The notes under the pieces: model-generated | What the model was told of the DNA's origin: nothing | What the model saw: the letters and a program-made list of their open reading frames with translations, nothing else | Database searches by the model: none | Made by a program: the position numbers and the translations under genes | In this document: positions 33,817 through 43,480 of the stretch, in pieces | How the letters are laid out: each line of letters starts with the position of its first letter | Numbering within the stretch: the first letter of the stretch is position 1 | Assembly: GCA_020050835.1 (NCBI GenBank) | Contig: JAGVKB010000139.1 | Location: 1 to 64,000 of the forward strand | Direction of reading: 5' to 3' | DNA length: 64,000 nt | From: Candidatus Obscuribacterales bacterium | Lineage (GTDB): Bacteria > Cyanobacteriota > Vampirovibrionia > Obscuribacterales > Obscuribacteraceae

Positions 33817-33912
33817 CAGCTTGTCTAAACGAGTGTAAGCGAATTTAAGGCGATTGTTTTGACATTTTCTGCTAACTTTCTTCGGACTAAGGTCGACACT
33901 AAGTTCGCCGCT

Positions 33913-35247
33913 TTACTTGTTTGTAAGTTGGCCGGGATCGATCAGATAGAGCCGCACCATATTCAGTGCTTCATTGGCTGTGCGCTGGCGGATCTCTGTC
34001 CGCGAAAGTGAGCTGCTGTAACTGAGCTTCTTGACGCAGCGGAACCGCTCGGACACCAGGGCGATAAAAACGAGACCGACCGGTTTATCTTGCGTACCGC
34101 CAGCCGGCCCGGCGATGCCGGTCACCGCCAAGCCCAGATCGCAGTCCGACAGTCGGCGCACTCCATCAGCCATCGCATACGCACATTCAGCACTGACCGC
34201 TCCGTGCGCGGCCAGAATGCTCTCTTCCACTGCCAGGAAGTCCCGCTTGGATTGGTCGGCGTAAGCAACCAGATTGAGCTTGGTGTAACGCGAGCTGCCT
34301 GGCACATCAGTCAAACGCTTACTGACCAACCCACCGGTACACGATTCAGCCACAGCCAGACTGAGCGCTCGCTCGGTCAGCATGGCGCCAACCACAGACT
34401 CGACCGTATCATTGTCCACTCCATAACAGAGGCTACCGCTCTTCTGCCGGACTTTCTCGATCGTACCGCTGGCAAGCGCTTTGGCTGCCTCGAGACTGCC
34501 AGCCTTAGCAGTCACACGCAACCGGCATTCACCTGTTCCGGCCAGCGGAGCAACCGTCGGATTCGTGAGCCCCAGCAAGTCAGCATGCAGCTCCGCCAGC
34601 GCCGATTCACCGACGCCAAAGTGTTTGAGATCTAGAGACCAGATTGCCCCGGAACCAAAGGTCTCGAGCAAGAAGGATCGGGCAGTCATCCGCCACATAT
34701 CGGTCATCTCGGACGGCACTCCAGGAAATGTCAAAACATACCTAGGTCTTTCCGGACTACTCAAACCCGCCTGCCTAAGCAAAACGCTGTCGAGCTTCCA
34801 GATAATGCCCGGAGCCGTTCCTAAGCGATTGGGCAGCACCGCCGCACCGCAAGGACGCAAGGCCTGCTTGCGGTTCGACTCCGGCATCGGCAAGCGCCGC
34901 TGACTGAACTTGTCGGCAATATCTTCCCAGACTGGCTGACTGAACTCCATCGGCACTTCGAAAAATTCCGCCAGACACTCGATTGTCAGATCGTCGGCGG
35001 TTGGACCCAAACCACCTGTAACAAGCAAAACATCAGCCCGCTCGAAGGCGATTCTTAGACACTCTTTGATTCGAATCTTGTTGTCGCCGACAGTCGAATG
35101 CCAATGACAGTTCAGCCCAATCGCCGCTAATTCTTGGGTTAAGAACTGAGTATTTGTATCCAGGATCTGACCGAGCAGAAGCTCTGTGCCGACAGTAATC
35201 ACCTCAACCGCCGGCTGACTGCTGTTGTCTGATTGCAGCTCAATCAT
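33913..35247 (-). CDS. cinA: CinA family protein (MoCF domain plus nicotinamide-nucleotide amidase)
   Basis: 444 residues. The N-terminal COG1058/MoCF domain has VITVGTELLLGQILDTNTQF, LLVTGGLGPTADDLT and the TFPGVPSEM loop. The C-terminal PncC domain starts at about residue 280 (ALSLAVAESCTGGLVSKRLT) and ends GIAGPAGGTQDKPVGLVFIA. Together they act in NMN recycling: ADP-ribose pyrophosphatase activity and deamidation of NMN to NaMN. recA is not adjacent, unlike in Gram-positives. Confidence 0.95.
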   Translation of the reverse strand: MIELQSDNSSQPAVEVITVGTELLLGQILDTNTQFLTQELAAIGLNCHWHSTVGDNKIRIKECLRIAFERADVLLVTGGLGPTADDLTIECLAEFFEVPMEFSQPVWEDIADKFSQRRLPMPESNRKQALRPCGAAVLPNRLGTAPGIIWKLDSVLLRQAGLSSPERPRYVLTFPGVPSEMTDMWRMTARSFLLETFGSGAIWSLDLKHFGVGESALAELHADLLGLTNPTVAPLAGTGECRLRVTAKAGSLEAAKALASGTIEKVRQKSGSLCYGVDNDTVESVVGAMLTERALSLAVAESCTGGLVSKRLTDVPGSSRYTKLNLVAYADQSKRDFLAVEESILAAHGAVSAECAYAMADGVRRLSDCDLGLAVTGIAGPAGGTQDKPVGLVFIALVSERFRCVKKLSYSSSLSRTEIRQRTANEALNMVRLYLIDPGQLTNK

Positions 35248-35396
35248 TCTCTTTTACACCCAACCATAACCGGCACTTCGAATCAGCCATGATCTTAATA
35301 CTTCCGTCCCTGTTTATCCGTCTTTCAGTAGACACCGGCTCCAAAGTTTAAAGCTTGAGCTGGTAGACTGAAAGATAGAATCGGTTGGGGGCTGCC

Positions 35397-36233
35397 ATGA
35401 ACCGCTTTGACGGCTTTACTCTATCAACCATGCTGTTAGTAGCGCTCACACTAGGCGGCATCGGCCCCGCCCAGGCCGACAGCCTACCGGCCCACAGCAC
35501 TGCCGACCAGGCCGCTCACATAAGCGAGCCTGCGGGCGGCCAAGCGCAAGCTGCCACGAGCGCCGAAAAAACCACCGCCGAGCCAGACCAGACTAGCAAA
35601 GCTGCCCCCGAAAGACAACAACCCTCCACTGAGCCTGGACAAGCAGCAGCGGATACCGCCGGCTGGCACGGGCTGAAAAGCTCCGCCGTTTGGCGCTCGG
35701 CGCCCGGCACTGAGATCAAGCAATCAGAGCCGGATAAGATTGAGATTGAACGCGGTGAAGTTGTGATCGAACCGAATCGCTCCATTACCGTCATCACTCC
35801 GCTTTCGCAAACGCAGATCATGCACAAATCAGCCGTGCTATTTCGCGTCAAACGCGGCAGCGAGCGCTGCATGGTGCTCTGGGACAATGGACCGGATGCG
35901 GTGACAGTCATCAGCCACAACCATAAGCTCAAACTCGGTCCCGGTAAAGAAGTGCTGATTACCGATCACGATCCTAATTATCGCGAGATAACCGAATCGG
36001 ACGACATCGGTCGGCGCCGCATCAAAATGCATCAGGTCGGCTCACACCAGCACGTTGTCACCGCCGAATTCTATCTGCTCCACGCGCTTCAACGCGATCC
36101 GCTTCTTTACGACGTTGCCCACTCCAAAGACAGGCACGACCAGACCTTGCGCGAGCACATTTTGAAGACCGCAGCCGTGCTCAACATGGTGACGCACGGG
36201 CACGGATTCTACGCCACTAATTCCGGCTATTGA
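35397..36233 (+). CDS. Secreted FecR-like domain protein
   Basis: 278 residues from ATG 35397, with a GGGGG run upstream. A signal peptide (LVALTLGGIGPAQA) is followed by an Ala/Glu/Gln/Ser linker of about 90 residues. A FecR-like beta domain comes next (IERGEVVIEPNRSITVITPL... VLFRVKRGSE... AVTVISHNHKLKLGPGKEVL). The C-terminus is His-rich (HQVGSHQHVV, HGHGF). Probably periplasmic or outer-membrane associated. No FecA or sigma factor is near, so it is not a classical iron regulator. Confidence 0.7.
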   Translation: MNRFDGFTLSTMLLVALTLGGIGPAQADSLPAHSTADQAAHISEPAGGQAQAATSAEKTTAEPDQTSKAAPERQQPSTEPGQAAADTAGWHGLKSSAVWRSAPGTEIKQSEPDKIEIERGEVVIEPNRSITVITPLSQTQIMHKSAVLFRVKRGSERCMVLWDNGPDAVTVISHNHKLKLGPGKEVLITDHDPNYREITESDDIGRRRIKMHQVGSHQHVVTAEFYLLHALQRDPLLYDVAHSKDRHDQTLREHILKTAAVLNMVTHGHGFYATNSGY

Positions 36234-36279
36234 AAGTACGTCTCGACAGACTCTCTGTCAAACTGCCAGGCTGTGCGCT

Positions 36280-36492
36280 CTATGCCACCACGTTTAGTGC
36301 TACGTGCGGAGCATACTGACCGTCTTGCGGCAAGATCATGCCACCATGCCCGCCACCGGCCGGTTTGGCCTCCGGAGCGTTGGCGTTGTAAGTAAAGACA
36401 GCGACCAGTCCGATCGACATGACCAGGATGAAACATACAAAGAAGAAGGTTAACCACCCCAAGCTGACATCGCCGTGCGTTCCTTCACTCAT
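36280..36492 (-). CDS. Small single-pass membrane protein with His/Gly-rich tail
   Basis: 70 residues from ATG 36492. A short polar N-terminus precedes a strong membrane segment (LGWLTFFFVCFILVMSIGLV), then a Gly/His/Pro tail (KPAGGGHGGMILPQDG). The size and shape resemble small respiratory-oxidase accessory subunits, but no oxidase genes are nearby and I do not assign it. It is convergent with the FecR-like gene. Confidence 0.65.
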   Translation of the reverse strand: MSEGTHGDVSLGWLTFFFVCFILVMSIGLVAVFTYNANAPEAKPAGGGHGGMILPQDGQYAPHVALNVVA

Positions 36493-36595
36493 ACCTGTTC
36501 TCTCCTGACAGCCACCTAGAACCTACGTTTATCATAACGCAGCAGGGATGCTGTTTCACCCCAGAATTTGCAATTTTTCAACCGGATGTTGTCGC

Positions 36596-37207
36596 CTATA
36601 TTCCTTTGATGGACTTGAGCAGCTGAAGCGTCGCTTGGAGATTGTAAGGAGCACCCTGCGGCTGCATTCCGTATATAAAAATCGTCTCCGACTTCGTTTC
36701 GCTGACGATACAGCCGACCATCCCTTCGGCCTTGTTGCCAGTATTGTCGGTCATCGTGCCGATGATATAGGGCATGCTCAAACCAGCCACAGTCTCGGTT
36801 CCCTTCGACTTCACATCCTCGAACTTGGCCTGCGTCTGCTGAGTCTTGACACCCTTCTCGAAAAGCTCGTTGACCATCGTTTGAGCATCGGTCTTATCTT
36901 TTTTTGGAAAGCTCATGATAATAATCGTCTGCTTGTCATCAGCGTGCTCGACCGTAACAGTTTTTATACCGGCCAAATCCATCCCCATCAGATACTTATA
37001 GCCTTCGGGCAACGGCTCGGGAAAGTCGGCGATCGATTGGGACACTTTAGCGATCGCCACCGGATCGGTCCACTGCTTGGAGGCGTTTTGGAAGAAGACA
37101 ATTCCTCCCACAACCAGACCGCCCACTCCTAGAATCACGACAATTACCAGGCCGATCAAGACTTTTGCCCAGGTTGGCAAGCCACCTTTGCCTTCTTCAC
37201 TTGTCAT
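36596..37207 (-). CDS. Membrane-anchored protein of unknown function
   Basis: 203 residues from ATG 37207 with GGGAG 7 nt upstream. A cytoplasmic start (MTSEEGKGGLPTWAK) is followed by a Val/Ile/Gly-rich membrane helix (about 14-40) and an external domain of about 160 residues (FPEPLPEGYKYLMGMDLAGI, TETVAGLSMPYIIGTMTDN). No family recognised. It shares strand with the small membrane protein 103 bp downstream. Confidence 0.75.
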   Translation of the reverse strand: MTSEEGKGGLPTWAKVLIGLVIVVILGVGGLVVGGIVFFQNASKQWTDPVAIAKVSQSIADFPEPLPEGYKYLMGMDLAGIKTVTVEHADDKQTIIIMSFPKKDKTDAQTMVNELFEKGVKTQQTQAKFEDVKSKGTETVAGLSMPYIIGTMTDNTGNKAEGMVGCIVSETKSETIFIYGMQPQGAPYNLQATLQLLKSIKGI

Positions 37208-37349
37208 CAGAATTCTCCCTGCAGTATGTCTTCTGCCTTGCCAGACTGCCGCCGCCAGTCTTGCCAGACCTTGATTCCCAGGTTTTAAGAGCGGTCAAAA
37301 GGACAAAATGCGTCCGAAAAGATTCCGTGCATTGTAATACGGCAAATTT

Positions 37350-38246
37350 CTACTTACCAGCCATCCTGGCCTCGTAGGACATCAGGGTATTGGAAAGAAG
37401 CATTGCAATTGTCATCGGACCTACACCGCCCGGTACCGGCGTGATCTTAGCCGCCTTCTTAACGACCTCGGGAAAGTCCACGTCACCAACCACTTCACTT
37501 TCACCGGCCTTCGGGCCGGCGGTAATCTCCCGCTTGTGGATGCCCACGTCGATTACAACCGCGCCCGGCTTCACCCAATCCGCTTTCACCATGCACTGAC
37601 GGCCGGCCGCCACCACCAGAACATCGGCCGTCTTGGCAATCTCAGCCAGATCCTTAGAGCGACTGTGACAGACAGTGACTGTCGCATGCTTTTCAAGCAA
37701 CATCAAAGCAACCGGCTTACCGACCAAATTTGATCTGCCAATTACAACTGCATTCTTTCCTTTCAACTCCACCGCGTAACGCTCGAGCAGAACCATCACC
37801 CCCTGAGGCGTGCACGGTCGCAAACCAGGTTTACCGGCAGTCAAAATGCCGAGATTTAACGGATGCAAGCCATCGGCATCTTTATCCGGCGACACAGCAT
37901 CCAATATCCTGTCGGTCGGCAGGTGCGCCGGCAGCGGCAATTGCACCAGGATGCCGTCGACCTGCTCTGACCGGTTTAGCTCGTCGATACAAGCAAAAAC
38001 TTCCTCCTCTTTCACGTCGGCCGGAAACTGCCGAAGAAAGCTCTCAATTCCAACCTTTTTGCAGGCCTGAATCTTGTTCTTCACATAGATATGGCTGGCC
38101 GGATTGTCTCCGATTAGCACCACTGCCAAACCAGGCGCTCGCATTCCTTGCTTGCGGCAATCTTCGACCCGCACACGCAACTCCTCGCGCACCTGATTGG
38201 CTACGGCTTTACCATCGAGAATTTCGGCGGTTGTATCGGCTTGCAT
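37350..38246 (-). CDS. folD: Bifunctional methylene-THF dehydrogenase/cyclohydrolase FolD
   Basis: 298 residues from ATG 38246 (GGGGGA upstream; an upstream TTG 38264 is in frame). Family motifs: PGLAVVLIGDNPASHIYVKN, the catalytic Lys in YVKNKIQACKKVGI, QLPLPAHLP, DKDADGLHPLNLG, PCTPQGVMVLL, VIGRSNLVGKPVA and TPVPGGVGPMTIAML. FolD interconverts 5,10-methylene-THF and 10-formyl-THF in one-carbon metabolism. The neighbours are unrelated apart from thiL. Confidence 0.97.
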   Translation of the reverse strand: MQADTTAEILDGKAVANQVREELRVRVEDCRKQGMRAPGLAVVLIGDNPASHIYVKNKIQACKKVGIESFLRQFPADVKEEEVFACIDELNRSEQVDGILVQLPLPAHLPTDRILDAVSPDKDADGLHPLNLGILTAGKPGLRPCTPQGVMVLLERYAVELKGKNAVVIGRSNLVGKPVALMLLEKHATVTVCHSRSKDLAEIAKTADVLVVAAGRQCMVKADWVKPGAVVIDVGIHKREITAGPKAGESEVVGDVDFPEVVKKAAKITPVPGGVGPMTIAMLLSNTLMSYEARMAGK

Positions 38247-38385
38247 TTCGTCCCCCAACGTCAACGTTTATCATCAACCAAGCGACCAGCTAGAAAGTCG
38301 CATTACAGAGTTTACTCCCAAGTCGAGGGCGTAGCGCCCGCCCAATTCGAAAACCCAGGCTCCGGCTGGGCAGCTATCCGGGCTT

Positions 38386-39333
38386 TCAATCTGGCCAATG
38401 TTGAAAGCTTTGCGATAGATCGATCTGACGCTGGCAGCCGTTTGATAGCGTAACAGCCGATCCGGCGGTGACTTTACCGATAACAGTAAATCGGTGCCGG
38501 CCGGACAGCCCTAAATTCTGCCAGACGGATGCCGAGACAGTCCCAACCAGCTCATAATCTTCACCACCGTAGAGCACCCAATCAATGTAGTTAACACCAG
38601 CCAGCTTGGCAACCTCGAGGGTTTCCGGATGAACCGGAACGCAATTGAGATCCACCGCCATACCAACCTGACTGGCCCGAGAGATCTGCACGAGCGCATC
38701 GGCTAAACCATCGCTGGCATCCATGAGCGAGCCCCGGCCGCCTGAATGTTCGACCAGCTCCCAGGCATCGCCAAAACGCGGACAGGGGCGCAAATGGCAG
38801 CGCCGCGGATGCATGAATCCGGGCACGCCTGATTGCAAAAGCCACAATCCGGCGGCGCTGGCCCCGAAGTCACCAGAGACAATTACCAGATCACCTTCAC
38901 GCGCACCGGCTCTCAAAAGACAACCTCGCTCATGCGCTTCACCCAAGACCGTCAAAGTCAAGGACAGGACCGGACCACGCGTAAGATCGCCGCCGGCGAT
39001 CTCAGTCCGGTATTGACCGGCACAGTCCACTATCGACCGGTAAAGTCGGCGAAAGTCAGGAAAGGAAAAGTCCGGCGGCAGCGTTAGATTGACCAGCAAT
39101 TGCCGCGGTCGGCCGGCCATCGCGGCGATGTCGCTCAGATTTACCGCCACCGCTTTCCAGCCCAAATCGCTGAGCGCTGTTAAGGTGCGCAAAAAGTGCG
39201 TGCCTTCCACCAACGTGTCCGACGTTATCAGCGACTGCCCTGGTAAAACAGCGCAGTCATCGCCGATGTAGCTGCCGCCGGCTACACTGCGTATCCAATC
39301 AATTAGTTTGTGCTCGCAAGTTTCGGTTTTCAT
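38386..39333 (-). CDS. thiL: Thiamine-monophosphate kinase
   Basis: 315 residues. SYIGDDCAVL, SDTLVEGTHF, WKAVAVNLSDIAAMAGRPRQ and DASDGLADALVQISR are ThiL/PurM-like hallmarks. It phosphorylates TMP to thiamine diphosphate. The start ATG 39333 fits the family start. Lies upstream of folD with a 139-bp gap that holds small GC hairpins; other thi genes are not in the window. Confidence 0.95.
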   Translation of the reverse strand: MKTETCEHKLIDWIRSVAGGSYIGDDCAVLPGQSLITSDTLVEGTHFLRTLTALSDLGWKAVAVNLSDIAAMAGRPRQLLVNLTLPPDFSFPDFRRLYRSIVDCAGQYRTEIAGGDLTRGPVLSLTLTVLGEAHERGCLLRAGAREGDLVIVSGDFGASAAGLWLLQSGVPGFMHPRRCHLRPCPRFGDAWELVEHSGGRGSLMDASDGLADALVQISRASQVGMAVDLNCVPVHPETLEVAKLAGVNYIDWVLYGGEDYELVGTVSASVWQNLGLSGRHRFTVIGKVTAGSAVTLSNGCQRQIDLSQSFQHWPD

Positions 39334-39415
39334 CTGTCGATTGCTGGCCGGCCCGCTTCAAAGACCGATAAATGTTACAATCTAGCAGTGTAGAAAGTCC
39401 AGGAAAGGTGGAAGC

Positions 39416-39673
39416 GTGTTAGACATTGGTGCAATGCTCACCGGGCTACTCCAGTTAATTTCCATGCTGATCGTAGTTTGGTGCCTGTTGAGTTGGTTTC
39501 CGAACATCAATTGGCACGACCAACCATTCAAAGCGCTCGATCAAGCGGTTCGCCCGATGGTTATGCCGTTTCGACGTTTAATCCCACCGATTAGCGGACT
39601 CGACCTCTCGCCGATGCTGGCGATTTTCGTTCTGCAAATGCTGACCACACTGGTCCGCCATCTCATCCCTTAA
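39416..39673 (+). CDS. YggT family membrane protein
   Basis: 85 residues from GTG 39416 with AAAGGTGGA upstream. Two membrane segments (LLQLISMLIVVWCLLSWF and SPMLAIFVLQMLTTLV) flank the YggT loop (QAVRPMVMPFRRLIPPISGLD, given here in family form). In cyanobacteria and plastids the YggT homologue (Ycf19/CCB3-like) acts in membrane and nucleoid organisation. Ends 9 bp before the beta-propeller gene, so probably co-transcribed. Confidence 0.92.
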   Translation: MLDIGAMLTGLLQLISMLIVVWCLLSWFPNINWHDQPFKALDQAVRPMVMPFRRLIPPISGLDLSPMLAIFVLQMLTTLVRHLIP

Positions 39674-39682
39674 CGACAGAAG

Positions 39683-41647
39683 ATGAATATCTCGCGAAGA
39701 GTCTTCTTGCTAGGTGGATTGGGACTTGCTCAGTCATACTGCCTTTCGCCCTCAATGGCAAGAGGAAAAAACAAGAACGTCAAAGTCGGAATTCATTGCG
39801 TCGCCCGGCAAGACTGGCCACCGGCGATCGTTCCCGATCATGCCGCTTTCATCGACAAAGGTTATTCCTGCTTCGCCGATCAATTTGGGCGCCTGGCGAT
39901 CGTCGATTTCAAGAAAGTCACCACTCCAAAGGTGATCGGTGAGCTCGGGCTGCAAACGAAGAAATTGCTCGACTTCGTCGCCGTTCGCCAACGCGCCTAT
40001 GCCCTGACAACGCAGGATTCCGCCTCCGGAGACGTGCAGTTTGTGCTGGTAACAATCAGTCTGGCACCGGCAACTGAGCCTAGTATCCTTTCGAAAGTCA
40101 TCCTGACTCAGTTCGCCGACGCATCGTGCCTGACCGCTACGACCGATTACGTCTGCATCGGAGGCGCCACCGCCCGCGGTGCAAACGAAGTGGCGATTTT
40201 CGCTGCCCGGGGCAAGTCAACGGAGCCGGGCTTGATCGCCTCTTTCGCTGTCGACAACCCGATTACCGATCTCGATCTGCAGGAGCGGAATCTAGTAGTG
40301 CTGGAATCAGGCAGCAGCTCGCAGCTCGACTATGTAAATCTCTTCTATCCACAGAAGCCTCAGCTCCGCAAGAATATGAAGCTAGACGGCGATTTCCGGG
40401 TGCTGGCCCGCAGCAAGGATCTGCTGGTGCTGGCCGGACAATCCGCCGCTGGTCAACTCGAAGCAAAGACAGTCACGCTCGAGCCCGCACCGCATGTGAT
40501 GCAAAGCGAAGCGCTGCACGAATTGAGCAGCGTCTTCTGTGCAGTTGCACAGAAGGACCGATTCTATTTCTTGGGCGAACACAACGGCGAAAGACGCTTA
40601 GTGGAATTCTTGATGGGCAAGGACCTCAGGCTGACTGCCGAGAAAACCACCGAATTGACCGGCGGCAAGGTCGGCACCGGAGCTGTTTTCGCGATGGCGA
40701 TTTCGAACCGCAGCATCAATGTCGCTGCCGGCTGGCAGGGAGTCGATGTTCTCACCCTCGAGAAGCAAGACTGGCGGCACACCTTCACTTACTCCATACC
40801 TCGCTTTCCGGCTTCCGGTGTGGCTACCTGGGACAATTTCGTGCTCCTAGCCGGCGCCGATCTCAAACTCTACGACATCTCGACACCGGAGAAGCCGGTC
40901 TTGGTGCAAACCACCGAAACAGGTGGCACGGTTAAAGCGATCGCCACCGCCGGAGTCTTTCTGATTAGCCTGTCGAAAAACACTCTCTCCTTGCGCCGGC
41001 TGGATAGCCTCACCAATCAAATCGCCTCCACCGAAGTTTCCGGACAGGATATGTCCTTCGATAAGAAACAACAGAAAGCTTATGTCCTGCATGCCCAAGA
41101 GAAGAAGACCGTCATTACTCCAGTTAAGGCATATTCGAACAAACTGGTGGCCGATTTACCACTGGACTTACCGGCGGGCTACCGGCGGATTCTAGCCGAT
41201 GACGGCGCCATTCTGCTTTGCAGCTTAAAGGAGGTCGCTCTCTATCAAGCCGGCAAGACGCTTGAACTTGTCGGAAAGCAAACTCTGGAGGGTTATGCGA
41301 TAAGAGATGTGGCGATGACCGACGAGCAGATTGTCGTGACCGCCGTCGATCATTCTTCGAAAGGCTATCTCTTTGTGCTCGCAAGAGACGGCAAAGACCT
41401 GAGTCAATTAGGCGCCATCGCGCTGCCAGACGACGGAACTGCGGTAGCGGCCGCGGGCAATCAAGCAGTCGTAGTCGGCCGGACAGCCGAAGGGAAAGAC
41501 CTCGCTTCCATTATCGATTTATCCACACCGGCAATTCCGCGCATCGCCGCTTCCTTTCCATCGGTTGAAGCATCATCGGCGGTGACTATCAAAGATCGCC
41601 TGGCGATCGTGGTCGGTCGAGGGCTGGAGATCCTGTCGCTCGGCTAA
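39683..41647 (+). CDS. Secreted LVIVD-type beta-propeller protein
   Basis: 654 residues. The N-terminus MNISRRVFLLGGLGLAQSY has the twin-arginine pattern SRRxFL, so export is probably by Tat. The rest is beta-rich with LVIVD-like repeats (GRLAIVDFKKVTTPKVIGEL; DLKLYDISTPEKPVLVQ; ASIIDLSTPAIPRIAAS), suggesting one or two seven-bladed propellers. LVIVD proteins are large extracellular or periplasmic proteins of unknown role. Lies 9 bp after yggT. Confidence 0.75.
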   Translation: MNISRRVFLLGGLGLAQSYCLSPSMARGKNKNVKVGIHCVARQDWPPAIVPDHAAFIDKGYSCFADQFGRLAIVDFKKVTTPKVIGELGLQTKKLLDFVAVRQRAYALTTQDSASGDVQFVLVTISLAPATEPSILSKVILTQFADASCLTATTDYVCIGGATARGANEVAIFAARGKSTEPGLIASFAVDNPITDLDLQERNLVVLESGSSSQLDYVNLFYPQKPQLRKNMKLDGDFRVLARSKDLLVLAGQSAAGQLEAKTVTLEPAPHVMQSEALHELSSVFCAVAQKDRFYFLGEHNGERRLVEFLMGKDLRLTAEKTTELTGGKVGTGAVFAMAISNRSINVAAGWQGVDVLTLEKQDWRHTFTYSIPRFPASGVATWDNFVLLAGADLKLYDISTPEKPVLVQTTETGGTVKAIATAGVFLISLSKNTLSLRRLDSLTNQIASTEVSGQDMSFDKKQQKAYVLHAQEKKTVITPVKAYSNKLVADLPLDLPAGYRRILADDGAILLCSLKEVALYQAGKTLELVGKQTLEGYAIRDVAMTDEQIVVTAVDHSSKGYLFVLARDGKDLSQLGAIALPDDGTAVAAAGNQAVVVGRTAEGKDLASIIDLSTPAIPRIAASFPSVEASSAVTIKDRLAIVVGRGLEILSLG

Positions 41648-41861
41648 GCCGGTTACCAAGAGCGCCGCTGAAACGATTAGTTACGAAAGCCGAACAGATC
41701 ACCTTAGAAGGCTCGTGCAATGCCTGCCGCCGCAAGATCGATGATGCCAAGCGCGCGGAGTTAATGGCGAGTCAGATTAAATGTACAGCCCGTTGCACTC
41801 AATTCGGGTAGAAATGGAGATAGGAGAACGTTCAAGTTTTCGCGCCCAATCTGGAGGCTTC

Positions 41862-42800
41862 ATGAGCACTGTTCACGAAAAAACGCGCAAGCGCTTCCCA
41901 CGCATTACCTCTGCCGCCTTCGAGCATCCGTCCGACCGGATAGCGCTCGAGGCCGTAAAGAAAATCCCGGTTTTGGACAAAGTGTTCCGCAAGTTCCTGG
42001 AGCTTGGCGTCGAGCGGATTATGCGCATCCAACTGATGGGGCAAGCGATTCATGTCACACCCAAACAATGTCACAAGATATACAAGCTGTTTAAAGAATC
42101 GGCCGACATACTGGACATGCACGAGCCGGATCTTTTCTTGATCTCGCAACCTTATCCCAACGCCTTCACATTCGGTGTCGACCGCCCGTTTATCGCTCTG
42201 CATTCGTCGCTGGTCGATCTCTTGACCGAAGAAGAGTTAATGGCGGTGATGGCTCACGAATTGGGTCACGTCAAAGCCGGTCACGTCCTCTATCGCAGCA
42301 TCGCCTACTTCCTGGCGCATATCGCTTCGCGTATGCTCGGACTCGGTGGAATCGCCTCGCTCGGTCTGGCCGCAGCGCTCTTCGAATGGTCCAGGAAATC
42401 GGAGCTCACCGCTGACCGAGCGGAGCTGTTGGTCGTCCAAGATGTAGACGTGTGCATGCGCTTGAATATGAAGCTCGCCGGCGGGTCGAAAACGGTTTAC
42501 GAGCAAATAGACGCCCAGGAATTCTTGAAGCAAGCAGAGCGATACGAAGATCTCGATCACAACACTTTGAACAAGATGTACAAGTTTATGCAGGAGCTCT
42601 GGCTCGATCATCCGCTGCCAATCTTCCGCGCCAAGGAGATCAAAGCTTGGTCCGAAAGCAAGCAGTTTAAGGAGATAATGGCCGGCCGCTATCCGACCGA
42701 AGAGCCCGGTCTCGATATCAGGAACTGCCCTCATTGCGGAGCCAAGGTTAGCCCTTCATTCTTCTTCTGTCCTGATTGCGGCAAGAACGCCCGCATGTAA
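41862..42800 (+). CDS. M48 family metalloprotease with C-terminal zinc ribbon
   Basis: 312 residues from ATG 41862 (TGGAGG just upstream; frame open to 41781). The zinc protease site is VMAHELGHVKAGH, with the third ligand likely the Glu in SELTADRAEL; a hydrophobic hairpin (YFLAHIASRMLGLGGIASLG) lies between. The C-terminus carries a zinc ribbon CPHCGAKVSPSFFFCPDCGK. M48 relatives (HtpX) degrade damaged membrane proteins, but the zinc-ribbon form is a distinct, poorly studied group. The next gene (minus strand, convergent) also has a C-terminal zinc ribbon. Confidence 0.9.
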   Translation: MSTVHEKTRKRFPRITSAAFEHPSDRIALEAVKKIPVLDKVFRKFLELGVERIMRIQLMGQAIHVTPKQCHKIYKLFKESADILDMHEPDLFLISQPYPNAFTFGVDRPFIALHSSLVDLLTEEELMAVMAHELGHVKAGHVLYRSIAYFLAHIASRMLGLGGIASLGLAAALFEWSRKSELTADRAELLVVQDVDVCMRLNMKLAGGSKTVYEQIDAQEFLKQAERYEDLDHNTLNKMYKFMQELWLDHPLPIFRAKEIKAWSESKQFKEIMAGRYPTEEPGLDIRNCPHCGAKVSPSFFFCPDCGKNARM

Positions 42801-42821
42801 AGTCGCAGCCGACCGCCTAAC

Positions 42822-43298
42822 TCAGTTGGTGCTAGCGTCGACGCTATCGCAGCTCTTACCGCCGTTGGCATCTTTGAGCACGCCACCACAGGCCGGACAA
42901 AACGATTTGTCGGAAGCCGCCGGTGCCTGACAGTGCGGGCAGACGAAGCCGGGAGTGGCAGTATAGCCAGCCTTGGCTTCCGCTCTTTGCGAAGCCGGCC
43001 GATCCGGGTCGTACTGAGCCTTGAGTTGGTCCAACTCCGCCTGCAAGATAGTAATCTCTTGCTCGAAACCGGTAATCTCCTTGGCCTTGTCCATCAACCG
43101 CTCTTCTGACACGTCAACCGCTCTTTGATACTTTTCAAAAACGAGTCGGCCGATCTCAATCAATGTCGCAGATTTTTTCCCTTCGAGCACTCTGATCTGG
43201 CTGCTGAGCTGATAGCTCTGCATCATCTCCTGACCGCGGCTTTGCACCCGGGAGAACTCTCGGTTGACGCCTTGTACGAAATCATCGATTAATCCCAT
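42822..43298 (-). CDS. Coiled-coil protein with C-terminal zinc ribbon
   Basis: 158 residues. The N-terminal 100 residues are helical (VNREFSRVQSRGQEMMQSY, EERLMDKAKEITGFEQEIT) and probably form a coiled coil. Then come a linker and a zinc ribbon (FVCPHCQAPAASDKSFCPACGG). No membrane segment. The pattern fits zinc-ribbon proteins of unknown function; the ribbon resembles that of the adjacent protease, so the two may be linked. Confidence 0.75.
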   Translation of the reverse strand: MGLIDDFVQGVNREFSRVQSRGQEMMQSYQLSSQIRVLEGKKSATLIEIGRLVFEKYQRAVDVSEERLMDKAKEITGFEQEITILQAELDQLKAQYDPDRPASQRAEAKAGYTATPGFVCPHCQAPAASDKSFCPACGGVLKDANGGKSCDSVDASTN

Positions 43299-43480
43299 TT
43301 CCTACTCCCTCTCTTGAAGCTCCAATAGTTTTCTGGGTCAGCAGTGATCAGTGCGGAATCCCTGACATCGTAATTGGATCGAAAAGCGAAATCCTACCTG
43401 CCTATTATTTGAGCATACCCAGCTCGGCAACGATCAAAATGATCTGCTTCCGCTTATGAAATCAAATGGAACATCGGCGG

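Noticed and set aside
41648-41780. Small open frame with CNAC and CTARC motifs
   Set aside because: No usable start codon or SD, and the frame runs on from the preceding gene in another phase.
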